Source of the DNA: a virus
IMG/VR virus record: IMGVR_UViG_3300032246_001368
Location: 47,584 to 111,583 of that record
DNA: 64,000 nt
Reading direction: 5' to 3' (one strand)
A program made the translations under genes and the position numbers. Shown one piece after another: positions 26,722 to 34,535 of this stretch. The stretch's first letter is position 1. Each line of letters starts with the position of its first letter. Below the pieces are notes generated by a model. That model ran no database searches. It worked only from the letters and a program-made list of their open reading frames with translations, and was not told the origin of the DNA.

Positions 26722-27693
26722 GTGAATTTTAAAGAATTCTTTAAAGAAGCCAAATACCTTCCTTCCAGGGCAGCAGGACGCATATACAAGGCGCCTAAAA
26801 CCTGGAAGGATGTATTTTATATTGAAAAGGATACTGCAGAAGAACCTGTAGAGAATTATAAATTTACAGAGAATAAAACAGATAATACTATAGCACGTCT
26901 TTTTGGTTATATAAAGAAAGGTAATGTGCACGCGGCTAGCGTCTTTGATCCTCTCACAAAGACTACATCTGATTTAAAATTATTCCTCTTCCATTTATCT
27001 AAATCGAGAAGAGACTTAGAAAGAAAATCGAATGATCCTATCACATTAAGACTGAGAAGGGAATATTATGATTCGGTTGTAAACAATACATCTTCTATAG
27101 TAAACAATTTATTGATAGATGATCCCGATGCAACTGTTTTATATATACATTCTAAATCACCCTTCAATCAAGAAGTCAAAGACAAAGTAGGTACAACTAA
27201 TAAACATTTAATATCTAAAAACACTTTAGGAGATCTTGTAGAAAGATATAAGAAAGATCCTTATTGCGTTGATAAATTAGTTTCTTCTAAGAATACATCA
27301 GTCGCTAGAAAGAATATAGCCAAAGATGCTTTAATAAAGCTTTTAGATCTGGTTAAGGATAATGAACAATTAAAAGAAGAACCCCTTTCTGTAGAAAGAT
27401 TATCAAAGCTCATTACGAATAATCATCTTATAGATTTAAATAAAGTATCTCCAGGAGACAAACAATTCGCCTCTCATTCAAATTATCTTCAAGTAGCATT
27501 TGTTCCTGAAGGGTTTTTTAATTTTAATGATATAACAATAGAAAATAAATCTGTTATAGTTGTAGATGATAATATTAATACCAAAGCAACCTACGATGAA
27601 ATTAATCAAAAGATTTTAGAAAAATACGGACATAAAAACATTGCATGGGTCGTTGGAGTTATTCCGAATGAAGTATTACAAAGTATAAAATAA
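26722..27693 (+). CDS. Capsid-targeted phosphoribosyltransferase-like protein
   Basis: 323 aa, GTG start. MNFKEFFKEAKY closely resembles the T4 capsid-targeting sequence (MKTYQEFIAEA), with FKE-A as possible cleavage site. Residues about 277-292 read SVIVVDDNINTKATY, the PRPP-binding loop style of type I phosphoribosyltransferases (Lys in place of the usual Gly). The middle is helical. Could be an injected enzyme acting on nucleotides or ADP-ribose-type substrates; the reaction is not deducible. Confidence 0.6.
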   Translation: MNFKEFFKEAKYLPSRAAGRIYKAPKTWKDVFYIEKDTAEEPVENYKFTENKTDNTIARLFGYIKKGNVHAASVFDPLTKTTSDLKLFLFHLSKSRRDLERKSNDPITLRLRREYYDSVVNNTSSIVNNLLIDDPDATVLYIHSKSPFNQEVKDKVGTTNKHLISKNTLGDLVERYKKDPYCVDKLVSSKNTSVARKNIAKDALIKLLDLVKDNEQLKEEPLSVERLSKLITNNHLIDLNKVSPGDKQFASHSNYLQVAFVPEGFFNFNDITIENKSVIVVDDNINTKATYDEINQKILEKYGHKNIAWVVGVIPNEVLQSIK

Positions 27694-27694
27694 T

Positions 27695-28294
27695 ATGAAA
27701 TTTAAAGAATTCTTAAAAGAAGCCAGAGCAGTCACTCCGGACATCAGAGATCATAATTTAGTTATTCTCTATGGATTACCTGCATCTGGTAAGTCAGCCG
27801 TACTTAAATTTGGTTTAATTAATCTCCCCAACATTCAGGTATTAACATCTGATAAATGGACAGAGTTATTAGGTCGCAAGGAAAGAAAAGACCTGTCAAA
27901 CCCAGAACACACGAGTGAGTTACATCATAAAGTATCTCCTAAGTTTGATGCACATAGATACAATGCTACTCATGTACGTAACAGATCTAATATAGTAATA
28001 GAAAGCATTGGAAGGAATTATCAAAAGCTTTTAAATCTTATAACGAAATCTCAAGCTGATGGATTTAGAATTGTTTTGGTCTGGGTTAAAGTAGATTTAG
28101 AAACATCCATCAAAGCCAACAAAGTTCGCAACAGAATGGTACCTGCGGAGGCTATAGAAGTTTCTTATAAGAATACAAAACAACACTTTAAACAATTGGT
28201 TGATAAAGTAGAAGAAGCCTGGATTATAGATAATACAACACACCCCGACTTTAATGATTTTAGAAGTTCAAATTACATTTCACGAATAAAATGA
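27695..28294 (+). CDS. Capsid-targeted P-loop kinase
   Basis: 199 aa. MKFKEFLKEARA repeats the capsid-targeting-like start (LKE-A). Residues 27-34 GLPASGKS are a Walker A; TSDKW and IVIESIGRNYQKLL follow as in zeta-toxin or polynucleotide-kinase-like P-loop kinases, and VLVWVKVDLETSIKANKVRNR looks like the lid region. Coupled by TAATATG to the phosphoribosyltransferase-like gene, which suggests a two-enzyme pair. Confidence 0.7.
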   Translation: MKFKEFLKEARAVTPDIRDHNLVILYGLPASGKSAVLKFGLINLPNIQVLTSDKWTELLGRKERKDLSNPEHTSELHHKVSPKFDAHRYNATHVRNRSNIVIESIGRNYQKLLNLITKSQADGFRIVLVWVKVDLETSIKANKVRNRMVPAEAIEVSYKNTKQHFKQLVDKVEEAWIIDNTTHPDFNDFRSSNYISRIK

Positions 28295-28479
28295 GAGACC
28301 AAGAAGTAACTAAAGAAGAATTGATTTTAATATTAAATGAATTAAAAGCATTTGAAGGCAGCTTACAAGAATTAATATCTCATAAAGATACTAGCAATCT
28401 TATGAGAGAATGGATTGTAGCATGGGGACCATTCTGTGAATACTCTAATGATATAACAGAATATTACCCCACCTTGTAA
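28291..28479 (+). CDS. Small acidic protein, 62 aa
   Basis: Helical; starts in an ATGA overlap with the kinase. Unknown. Confidence 0.55.
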   Translation: MRDQEVTKEELILILNELKAFEGSLQELISHKDTSNLMREWIVAWGPFCEYSNDITEYYPTL

Positions 28480-28530
28480 AAATCTAAAGGAAAGATAGTG
28501 GTTATTAAGTAATTACTAATAAGTAATGAT

Positions 28531-28550
28531 AAGGTTATTAGTTTAACCTT
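28531..28550 (+). repeat. Hairpin upstream of structural operon
   Basis: AAGGTTA, short loop, TAACCTT just before ATG 28558. May be a weak terminator of the preceding operon or a leader hairpin. Confidence 0.45.
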
Positions 28551-28557
28551 GCAAGGT

Positions 28558-29379
28558 ATGGCATATACGACTACTCAACTCACCACTATAGAAGCAGAAT
28601 TAAGGGCTAACTCTAAAGTATCTCCATATGTTTTGTTAACTCCTACTGGTGGAGTGAGTGTTCTAACACAAGGTTGGTTAAATTCTCTCAGTGCCAATAT
28701 AACTCCTACTAGTGTAACCTCACAATTTTACCCTTCAGTTATTCTAGGATCGTCGTTTACGTATATAGCCCCTACAACTACGACTACTACTACTACTTCC
28801 ACCACACCGACTACTACTACCTCCACATCTACATCTACAGATACAACAACCACAGCAGTCACTACCACTTCATCGATAGATGGAGGATCGCCTATTGATG
28901 GTCAGCTTTTACCATCTGGTTCAGGTTTATTTGGTTGGTTATCTTATATTTACGAAAAACTTACAGGGACCATTAATGTAAGTGTTGAGAATAATCCGAT
29001 AGTAGAAGTAGATTCCGGTTCTCCAGTTACCACAGAATCATTACCCTCAGGGTCAGGAGTAATCGGTTGGTTGTCATATCTTTATTCAAAAACAGCTACT
29101 GAAGCAAAAGCCACCACAGCAGTCATATCCAGGTTCAATGCAGTGGTAAGCACACAGATTTGTGCACAAAGTGATACAAGGGTTTCTTTAGTAGTATATA
29201 ATATAGGACCAGCCAATCTTTATATATCCCAAGGTGATACTGCTTGTAGCTTAACAAATTTTACATATTGTTTATTGGCAGGAGGTACCTTTTCTGCAGA
29301 GCCTCGTGAAGTGGGATTAGAATATAGAGCGTTCTTCCCTACAGGCGGAAGCTACGCTCAAATTACAATAGGAACTTAA
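28558..29379 (+). CDS. Structural protein with Thr-rich linker and duplicated module
   Basis: 273 aa from ATG 28558. Residues about 70-105 are a Thr/Ser linker. Two copies of a module (GSPIDGQLLPSGSGLFGWLSYIYEKL and GSPVTTESLPSGSGVIGWLS) follow, then a strand-rich C-terminal domain. Typical of tail or capsid-decoration proteins. Confidence 0.65.
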   Translation: MAYTTTQLTTIEAELRANSKVSPYVLLTPTGGVSVLTQGWLNSLSANITPTSVTSQFYPSVILGSSFTYIAPTTTTTTTTSTTPTTTTSTSTSTDTTTTAVTTTSSIDGGSPIDGQLLPSGSGLFGWLSYIYEKLTGTINVSVENNPIVEVDSGSPVTTESLPSGSGVIGWLSYLYSKTATEAKATTAVISRFNAVVSTQICAQSDTRVSLVVYNIGPANLYISQGDTACSLTNFTYCLLAGGTFSAEPREVGLEYRAFFPTGGSYAQITIGT

Positions 29380-29381
29380 TC

Positions 29382-29621
29382 ATGATATCCCAACCAGCAG
29401 CAACTTATAGTACAGTAGTAACATCTAATTTTGTTACAGTTAATAATGCCTACAACGGTTTTAGCATACCGGCATTTGATGCCAAGATATTAGGTCTTAG
29501 TTTAACCAACAACATTACAAGTGTAACATTTAAAACTGGAGGTCTTACAGGAACTACAGTAGCTCAATTAGTTTATACTTTCGATGCGAATAGTAATATA
29601 ACATCTGTAGTAAGGTACTAA
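29382..29621 (+). CDS. Small structural-block protein
   Basis: 79 aa, strand-rich (SNFVTVNNAYNGFSIPAF, TSVTFKTGG). In a block with the genes on either side; decoration or tail accessory by context. Confidence 0.6.
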   Translation: MISQPAATYSTVVTSNFVTVNNAYNGFSIPAFDAKILGLSLTNNITSVTFKTGGLTGTTVAQLVYTFDANSNITSVVRY

Positions 29622-29630
29622 ATAATATAT

Positions 29631-31334
29631 ATGGCAAACATCAAAGCAATAGCAAATGGCAATTGGTCAGCCACATCTACATGGTCAAATTCAACTATAC
29701 CTGGAGCAGGTGATGTGGTTTATTCCAACAACTTTGCCATAGTAATCGATGTCGATGCAACTGCAGATACTATTAGAAACGATGCAGCAAGTGTAACATT
29801 TAACAACGGAGATACGTCTTGTGTTGGTGGGGGTGTTTATACTTTAAACACTGGTAAAAATTTAACCGCTAATTTATACTGTGCTAATATAGGAACCGGT
29901 GTAGGGCTCAATAAAGGAATGGTTCTGACATCTGGCACAGGCAATTCTATCATCACTGGTAATTTATCAACAGCTAATGCCAATCTAAATCTAAGATGTC
30001 TGTATATTGAAACTAATTGCACTATACGAGTTATTGGAAATGTAACATCCAATCCAAACACCAGCTCAGGCAATACATATTCCTGTATTTTTCTTTCTGG
30101 CGGAGGCAATTTATATATAGGAGTTTCTGGAACACCAACAACAATTACAGCTGGTGGATATTCCACTTGTTATGGTATACAAATGACCAATGCGATGGGA
30201 ACACTTAACATCGTTGGAAATATATATGCAAATTCAGCAGGAGCCGCGGGTATATATGATCCAAGTTACGCTGTAAATTTTGTTCTTACTGGCAATATAT
30301 ATGCAGTAGGTAGTGCATACGGGGCGCAACTAAATAGTGCAGCCACAGCTGTTATAACCGGTAATATATATAATTCCGGTAATCTGTATGGTTTTTATGG
30401 ATGTTCTTATATAAAATTAACGGGTGATATAGTATTAACCGGTACAGGTGTTGGAGTGTATATAAATGGTAGTAATACAATCCCCAACGAGATAACTGGT
30501 AATATTAGTATAGCGGTCGGAGGGCAATCCGGTTTTTGGAATAATGGTTCTACGCCCACAATTTTTACCGGAACCATAACCAATTATGGTACGGTATATG
30601 GGTTATTTAATAATACGGGAGCTCTTACGGTCAATATACCCGGTTCCAGTCCGACCACCTATGACGGAACCGCACAATCATTTGGCACTGCAACCAATGC
30701 AAGTGTGTTGGGATTGGGCCCTGGTACATTGACATTTAATGGCAATATTGCAGGTGGTGGAGTTGCAAATAATTCATATGGAATACATACATTATCTAAT
30801 ACTCCTATGACCATTAACGGGAATGTATCTGCGGCTGGTTCCGCTGGAATATATTGCAATGCTAATCCAGCATACATTACAGTAACTGGTAATGTATGGG
30901 GCGGAACTGCAACAAATGCTCACGGATTGCGTATGGACGGCACTCCCACAGCAATTACCATTAATGGAAGCGTGTCAGGCGGAAATGTTAATGGAGCATT
31001 GGCTCATGGAGTTTATGTTGCTGGCACTACTACGAATATTGTAGTATATGGAAATATATCTGGTGGCCTTGGTGGTAATGGTATTAATAATCCTACAAGT
31101 ACAGCTACCCATGAATTCAGAGGAAGCTACTTCTCATCTGGTCCTACAGGCTTTGCAGCCTTCTGTGTTCCTAAATTTATAACATCGTCAACCCCTCCCT
31201 TGGCTAATAATCGATTTGCTGTAAACGGAAACTTCTCAGCACCTACCTACGTAGATTACTATACAACAGATAATCCAAATGTGGGTGCAACATCAATTAC
31301 TCAGGTAACCCCGAAATATGTAATATCTATTTGA
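29631..31334 (+). CDS. Parallel beta-helix structural protein
   Basis: 567 aa. Opens ANIKAIANGNWSATSTWSNSTIPGAGDVVY, a start I associate with phage surface proteins, then about 20 turns of ITGNI/LTGNIYA/INGNVS repeats typical of a right-handed beta-helix. The C-terminus (STPPLANNRFAVNGNFSAP) resembles a trimerisation or attachment part. Possibly a tailspike-like or decoration protein; no catalytic signature seen. Confidence 0.7.
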   Translation: MANIKAIANGNWSATSTWSNSTIPGAGDVVYSNNFAIVIDVDATADTIRNDAASVTFNNGDTSCVGGGVYTLNTGKNLTANLYCANIGTGVGLNKGMVLTSGTGNSIITGNLSTANANLNLRCLYIETNCTIRVIGNVTSNPNTSSGNTYSCIFLSGGGNLYIGVSGTPTTITAGGYSTCYGIQMTNAMGTLNIVGNIYANSAGAAGIYDPSYAVNFVLTGNIYAVGSAYGAQLNSAATAVITGNIYNSGNLYGFYGCSYIKLTGDIVLTGTGVGVYINGSNTIPNEITGNISIAVGGQSGFWNNGSTPTIFTGTITNYGTVYGLFNNTGALTVNIPGSSPTTYDGTAQSFGTATNASVLGLGPGTLTFNGNIAGGGVANNSYGIHTLSNTPMTINGNVSAAGSAGIYCNANPAYITVTGNVWGGTATNAHGLRMDGTPTAITINGSVSGGNVNGALAHGVYVAGTTTNIVVYGNISGGLGGNGINNPTSTATHEFRGSYFSSGPTGFAAFCVPKFITSSTPPLANNRFAVNGNFSAPTYVDYYTTDNPNVGATSITQVTPKYVISI

Positions 31335-31358
31335 TTTATCATACTGGTATATTATTAT
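31331..31358 (+). promoter_or_regulatory. Leaderless-type promoter
   Basis: TTGATT-16-TATTAT, then six bases to ATG 31365. Confidence 0.5.
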
Positions 31359-31364
31359 ATATTA

Positions 31365-31622
31365 ATGACAATAGAAGAAGAGAATCAATATTACAAAACA
31401 TTAATACAAGAAGTATCAGACGCTATGGACCGGAATGCTTTGATCTTGTATAAGTGGGAAAAGGTTGCGGAGAAATTAGTTAACCACTTAGAACCTTATC
31501 TTAAGTGGCCTGAGGATAAAGAAATGCTTGAAGTATATTCTACGCTTAAAGATTACCACTCTTTAAAGAATGAGATAAGAACAAATAAATCTAAAAGCTC
31601 GTTGACATATCCCGAAAAATAA
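31365..31622 (+). CDS. Small helical protein, unknown
   Basis: 85 aa, mixed charge, helical. Last gene before the noncoding island. Confidence 0.55.
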   Translation: MTIEEENQYYKTLIQEVSDAMDRNALILYKWEKVAEKLVNHLEPYLKWPEDKEMLEVYSTLKDYHSLKNEIRTNKSKSSLTYPEK

Positions 31623-31642
31623 TATACTATAAATAAATAAGA

Positions 31643-31656
31643 ATTGATCTTTGATA
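31643..31656 (+). promoter_or_regulatory. Shared upstream motif of the two RNA islands
   Basis: ATTGATCTTTGATA occurs here, 17 bases before the first RNA domain, and again at 58761, 9 bases before the tmRNA. Probably a promoter or processing signal for stable RNA. Confidence 0.5.
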
Positions 31657-31673
31657 GTACATTTTAAAAATTT

Positions 31674-31780
31674 GACCGTTCGCAGGCTCGATCGAAAGAG
31701 CTACCGTACGTGTGCGTGACTAGGTTGCTCTGAAAGGCCTTCATCAACCGGTGCACAAGGATGGATTAACCACCCCGGTC
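31674..31780 (+). ncRNA. Structured RNA domain 1 (multi-branch)
   Basis: Outer stem GACCG/CGGTC encloses hairpins GCTC/GAGC, GGTTG/CAACC and GGTG/CACC, a tRNA-like multi-branch layout of 107 bases. No ORF. Class unknown. Confidence 0.5.
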
Positions 31781-31790
31781 ATAATAATTT

Positions 31791-31887
31791 GATTACTGCG
31801 TACAGTCCTCGGTAGTAGCAATACTAGTCCGAAGCCGCGGGTAAGGGCGAAAGCCTTAGACTTCCTAGCTCCGATAGGCCAGTAATC
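31791..31887 (+). ncRNA. Structured RNA domain 2 (GATTACTG motif), copy 1
   Basis: 8-bp stem GATTACTG/CAGTAATC encloses a GNRA hairpin (TAGTA-GCAA-TACTA), the core CGCGGGTAA, a GAAA hairpin (GGC-GAAA-GCC) and CCTA/TAGG. The copy at 59234-59307 keeps the outer stem, the CG after it, CGCGGGTAA and GGCCAGTAATC, while the inner hairpins differ in sequence. Confidence 0.6.
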
Positions 31888-31899
31888 ATTAAATTAATA

Positions 31900-31929
31900 C
31901 TCTCTAGTTTTAGGAATTATTCTAGAGAG
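31900..31929 (+). ncRNA. Hairpin within RNA island
   Basis: CTCTCTAG, 14-base loop, CTAGAGAG; perfect 8-bp stem. Not followed by a T-run, so more likely part of the island than a terminator. Confidence 0.45.
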
Positions 31930-31932
31930 GGG

Positions 31933-31970
31933 TAAGGACGAGTTGCTTGTTGGTATGTTAGTAGTCCTTA
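31933..31970 (+). ncRNA. Hairpin within RNA island
   Basis: TAAGGAC / GTCCTTA with a 24-base loop. Confidence 0.4.
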
Positions 31971-31981
31971 TTCAAGTTAGG

Positions 31982-32056
31982 GGAGCCAAAAACCTATGGT
32001 AAGCTTTGATCCTAGCATATTGATTAAACACAAGCTGGACGGTTAGTATAGGCTCC
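31982..32056 (+). ncRNA. Structured RNA domain 3
   Basis: Nested stems GGAGCC/GGCTCC, AACC/GGTT and AGCTT/AAGCT form one long rod with internal loops. Confidence 0.45.
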
Positions 32057-32059
32057 ACG

Positions 32060-32166
32060 CCCGAACGTCGTTAAGGAAAGAACAAAATCCGGAATAAAAT
32101 CTTTCAATACCAATAATTTCTTTAGTAATGCTACCATCGCACGTCTCAAGTCGTGTATAAGTCGGG
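32060..32166 (+). ncRNA. Structured RNA domain 4
   Basis: Closing stem CCCGA/TCGGG with an internal CACG/CGTG hairpin; the weakest of the island domains. Confidence 0.3.
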
Positions 32167-32209
32167 TCGGACCGTAAAAATGCAGAGAGAATAAAGAGAA
32201 AAAGCAGCG

Positions 32210-32285
32210 CCCTGTGTAGGTTGCAAACTACCGAATGAGTTGGAGTAACCCCTCCCACCATGTAGTCCTCGACGGAGGAGCAGGG
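32210..32285 (+). ncRNA. Structured RNA domain 5 (three-hairpin)
   Basis: CCCTG/CAGGG encloses three hairpins GTAG/CTAC, GGAG/CTCC and TCCTC/GAGGA, again cloverleaf-like but with no recognisable tRNA arms. Confidence 0.4.
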
Positions 32286-32296
32286 ACATTTTCTTA

Positions 32297-32325
32297 TTGA
32301 ATTTCCAACAACAACATAATATAAT
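32297..32325 (+). promoter_or_regulatory. Leaderless promoter (TTGAAT-17-TATAAT-6-ATG)
   Basis: Consensus -10, 17-base spacer, six bases (ATATAC) to ATG 32332. Confidence 0.7.
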
Positions 32326-32331
32326 ATATAC

Positions 32332-32730
32332 ATGATTAGCACCACAATACCTTACGAATACAATGACGGCGGATTTAAAGACTCAGGCATTCAGGATACT
32401 AACAATTGTACTATCGTAGCGTTTGCTATTGTTACGGGTATGGAATATAGTACAGCAGACCAAATTGGCGTTAAGACCAAGAGAGTTCGTCGTCGAGGCC
32501 ATTGGCCAGAGAAGATGGTGAACTATTCTAAAAGGGTATATGGTCTTAGATTTAGGAAGTTTAAATTTGCTTCTATAACCTTACAGAAGTTCCTTAAGAA
32601 GTATCCCACCGGAAGGTATTATGTTGCTAATAAGGATCATTGCTTTGCTATCATTGATGGTGTGGTTCAAGACCATGCTATGCTGGTCAGACCCTTCCAG
32701 ATTATCAAGAACGCCTGGCAGATAATTTAA
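32332..32730 (+). CDS. Putative papain-like cysteine protease
   Basis: 132 aa. NNCTIVAFAIVTGMEY gives a Cys at a helix start and GRYYVANKDHCFAIIDGVVQD gives the His-strand-Asp arrangement seen in small papain-like/C39-like phage proteins. No propeptide or signal. Early-type promoter; a host-directed protease is possible. TAATATG to the next gene. Confidence 0.6.
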   Translation: MISTTIPYEYNDGGFKDSGIQDTNNCTIVAFAIVTGMEYSTADQIGVKTKRVRRRGHWPEKMVNYSKRVYGLRFRKFKFASITLQKFLKKYPTGRYYVANKDHCFAIIDGVVQDHAMLVRPFQIIKNAWQII

Positions 32731-32731
32731 T

Positions 32732-33091
32732 ATGAGCCAGAATCTTAAATTATATTTTGTTAGGTTTATACCTAAGAAGGGTGGAGTAGGAGAATTCTAT
32801 AAATTTGGATACACACATCATTTTGACTTTATGAAGAGATTCCAAGAGGACAAATATAAAGATTGGTATATTAGTCCTATGACATCTGCATATGGTCCTG
32901 AGGATGAAGTATTAAAAGCTGAAAAAGAACTACTTAAAAAATATCCTAAGAACATTTACATTCAAGAAAAGATTAGCGGTGTGACAGAAATCTTTGTACC
33001 CAAAGACCAAAGAGAGATTCAAAACATATTTGCATATTTCAGTGCAAAAAGAAATGAGTGGTATGAAAAAAGAAAAGCAGATATTACTTGA
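32732..33091 (+). CDS. GIY-YIG-like (T5orf172-type) protein
   Basis: 119 aa. KLYFVRFIP...FYKFGYTHHFDFMKRFQ resembles the degenerate GIY-YIG core (YFVRF, YKFGYT, following Arg). Possibly a nuclease domain; catalytic residues are incomplete by eye. Confidence 0.5.
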   Translation: MSQNLKLYFVRFIPKKGGVGEFYKFGYTHHFDFMKRFQEDKYKDWYISPMTSAYGPEDEVLKAEKELLKKYPKNIYIQEKISGVTEIFVPKDQREIQNIFAYFSAKRNEWYEKRKADIT

Positions 33092-33116
33092 TTTCCTATA
33101 ACAATTTACATATTAT
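33088..33116 (+). promoter_or_regulatory. Leaderless promoter (TTGATT-17-TATTAT-6-ATG)
   Basis: -10 TATTAT then ATATAC and ATG 33123; overlaps the end of the preceding gene. Confidence 0.65.
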
Positions 33117-33122
33117 ATATAC

Positions 33123-33599
33123 ATGAAAAAAATTGTAATCAATAAACAATTCGGCGGATTCGGATTATCCCCAGCGGGTCTTAAACGTTGGTGCGAACTC
33201 CAAGACAAAGAGTGTTACTTCTTTAAGAGGACAGATTTGAGTCCAGAAGGTTCGTATGAGCCCATTACAGAAGAAGAAGCTAGAGAACAAAAACTATTTT
33301 GGAGTGCCTTTAATGTTCCTAATCCAAATGAAGTACTGCCAGATCAATCCAATTTCTATGAAATGTCTTTAGAAGAAAGAGCATCTTCCAATGCAGAATA
33401 TGAGAAATACAGAGTAAGCGACAGAGACATACCTCGTGATGACAAGTATCTCATTCAAGTAGTTAATGAACTTAAAAAGAATGCTAATGGTTTTGCTGCA
33501 GATCTTAAAGTGGTTTCTATTCCAGATGATGTTGATTGGGTTATAGAAGATTATGACGGATCAGAACACATTGCCGAAGTCCATAGAACCTGGTGTTAA
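33123..33599 (+). CDS. Conserved phage protein family, copy 1
   Basis: 158 aa. Signature KIVINKQFGGFGLSPAGLKRW, RDDKYLIQVVNELKKNANGFAADLKVVSIPDDVDW and EDYDGSEHIAEVHRTW; a widespread phage family of unknown function. A second copy (154 aa) is at 34536, so the gene was duplicated locally. Confidence 0.7.
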   Translation: MKKIVINKQFGGFGLSPAGLKRWCELQDKECYFFKRTDLSPEGSYEPITEEEAREQKLFWSAFNVPNPNEVLPDQSNFYEMSLEERASSNAEYEKYRVSDRDIPRDDKYLIQVVNELKKNANGFAADLKVVSIPDDVDWVIEDYDGSEHIAEVHRTWC

Positions 33600-33602
33600 A
33601 AA

Positions 33603-33848
33603 ATGAAAATCCTATTATCACTCTTGTTATTACCTTTTGTAGGTTGTACGACAGTATATAAAGTAGATGAGAAAGGTGTATGTAGAGCACCAAGTGGCCA
33701 GGTAGTTAATATTGAAGATATTGAGCCATGTTGCTTTGATAGGTCTTCAGAGTCTGTAGGAGACCCATCAACTTATACCAAGTCAACAATGACTGATATG
33801 AAGTATTGGTTGAGGACACAGGGTGGTTCAACAGCGTATGGTTGGTAA
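33603..33848 (+). CDS. Small lipoprotein
   Basis: 81 aa. MKILLSLLLLPFVGC is a short signal with lipobox at Cys15; further Cys pair (EPCCFD). Probably envelope-anchored. TAATATG to the next gene. Confidence 0.6.
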   Translation: MKILLSLLLLPFVGCTTVYKVDEKGVCRAPSGQVVNIEDIEPCCFDRSSESVGDPSTYTKSTMTDMKYWLRTQGGSTAYGW

Positions 33849-33849
33849 T

Positions 33850-34086
33850 ATGAGCATTTTTATACCAAACACAGCTATACCAGCAAAAAAATACTTCTGC
33901 TTTAACTTGCTGAACAATAAGCTTGTTATTGGCTTTTGGGGTATTCCTGATGCTTTGTCTTTTAAATTTCCAAAGTTGACTACTTTTAATTGTACAGCCT
34001 ATTCAAAGTTTGGAATTAGATGGAAGAAGCTTTTATTTGAGATTGTTTGGAATAAAAGACATAATTCTCTTGACACCTCCTCCTAA
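33850..34086 (+). CDS. Small protein, unknown
   Basis: 78 aa, aromatic-rich. ATG 33850 chosen at the TAATATG junction. Its last codons overlap the next promoter's -35 box. Confidence 0.5.
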   Translation: MSIFIPNTAIPAKKYFCFNLLNNKLVIGFWGIPDALSFKFPKLTTFNCTAYSKFGIRWKKLLFEIVWNKRHNSLDTSS

Positions 34087-34098
34087 AGCATATAGAAT
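34070..34098 (+). promoter_or_regulatory. CCTCCT-type leaderless promoter
   Basis: TTGACA, conserved 17-base spacer CCTCCTCCTAAAGCATA, -10 TAGAAT, six bases, ATG 34105. Same module at 34494, 36052, 36361, 63759 and, shortened, 61355. Confidence 0.75.
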
Positions 34099-34104
34099 AA
34101 GATT

Positions 34105-34491
34105 ATGAAAACAAATAAGTTTGAGTTACTTAAGTCTCCTTTATTGCACTTTAAGTGGATAGGGTTTAAAGACATTATTACTACTAAAGTAGTGTTCAAT
34201 TGTTACTATATTAGGTATTCTAATTTTTTAACAATAGCACTTGGGCCTATAGAATTTGGTTTTAGAATGCCTTGGTTAAAATACAATATCTGGATAAAAG
34301 GATATGAAGCTGGATATAAAGATGGATGGGATTCTGGTGTAAAGGCTGAGTGGATAATTGTTAAAGATCTAGAGGAAGTAGAAAAACAAAAAGTTAAAGG
34401 TGCAGATAGAGAGCTGGAAATGAGACTTGAAATTAAAAAGCAATTAGCTAATGCACAATGCACTATTGTTGATACTAGAGAGTTTAAATAA
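34105..34491 (+). CDS. Small protein, unknown
   Basis: 128 aa. Gly/aromatic segment (WIKGYEAGYKDGWDSGVKAEWI) followed by a charged helix. Followed at once by the next promoter copy. Confidence 0.55.
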   Translation: MKTNKFELLKSPLLHFKWIGFKDIITTKVVFNCYYIRYSNFLTIALGPIEFGFRMPWLKYNIWIKGYEAGYKDGWDSGVKAEWIIVKDLEEVEKQKVKGADRELEMRLEIKKQLANAQCTIVDTREFK

Positions 34492-34493
34492 GC

Positions 34494-34522
34494 TTGACAC
34501 CTCCTCCTAAAGCATATAGAAT
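34494..34522 (+). promoter_or_regulatory. CCTCCT-type promoter
   Basis: TTGACA-17-TAGAAT; here 13 bases separate -10 and ATG 34536, leaving a leader of about 7 bases. Confidence 0.75.
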
Positions 34523-34535
34523 AAGGTTATAAATA

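Noticed and set aside
31674-31887. HDV-like, twister or hammerhead ribozyme
   Set aside because: The core CGCGGGTAA was compared by eye with these classes, but strand order and conserved residues do not fit; no CUGAUGA or twister core is present.
31643-32296. Group I intron
   Set aside because: No P7/P3 core sequences seen and flanking genes are complete, so there are no exons to join.
32043-32345. 100-codon minus-strand ORF in the RNA island
   Set aside because: Overlaps three stem-closed RNA domains and the next promoter; no domain or ribosome site.
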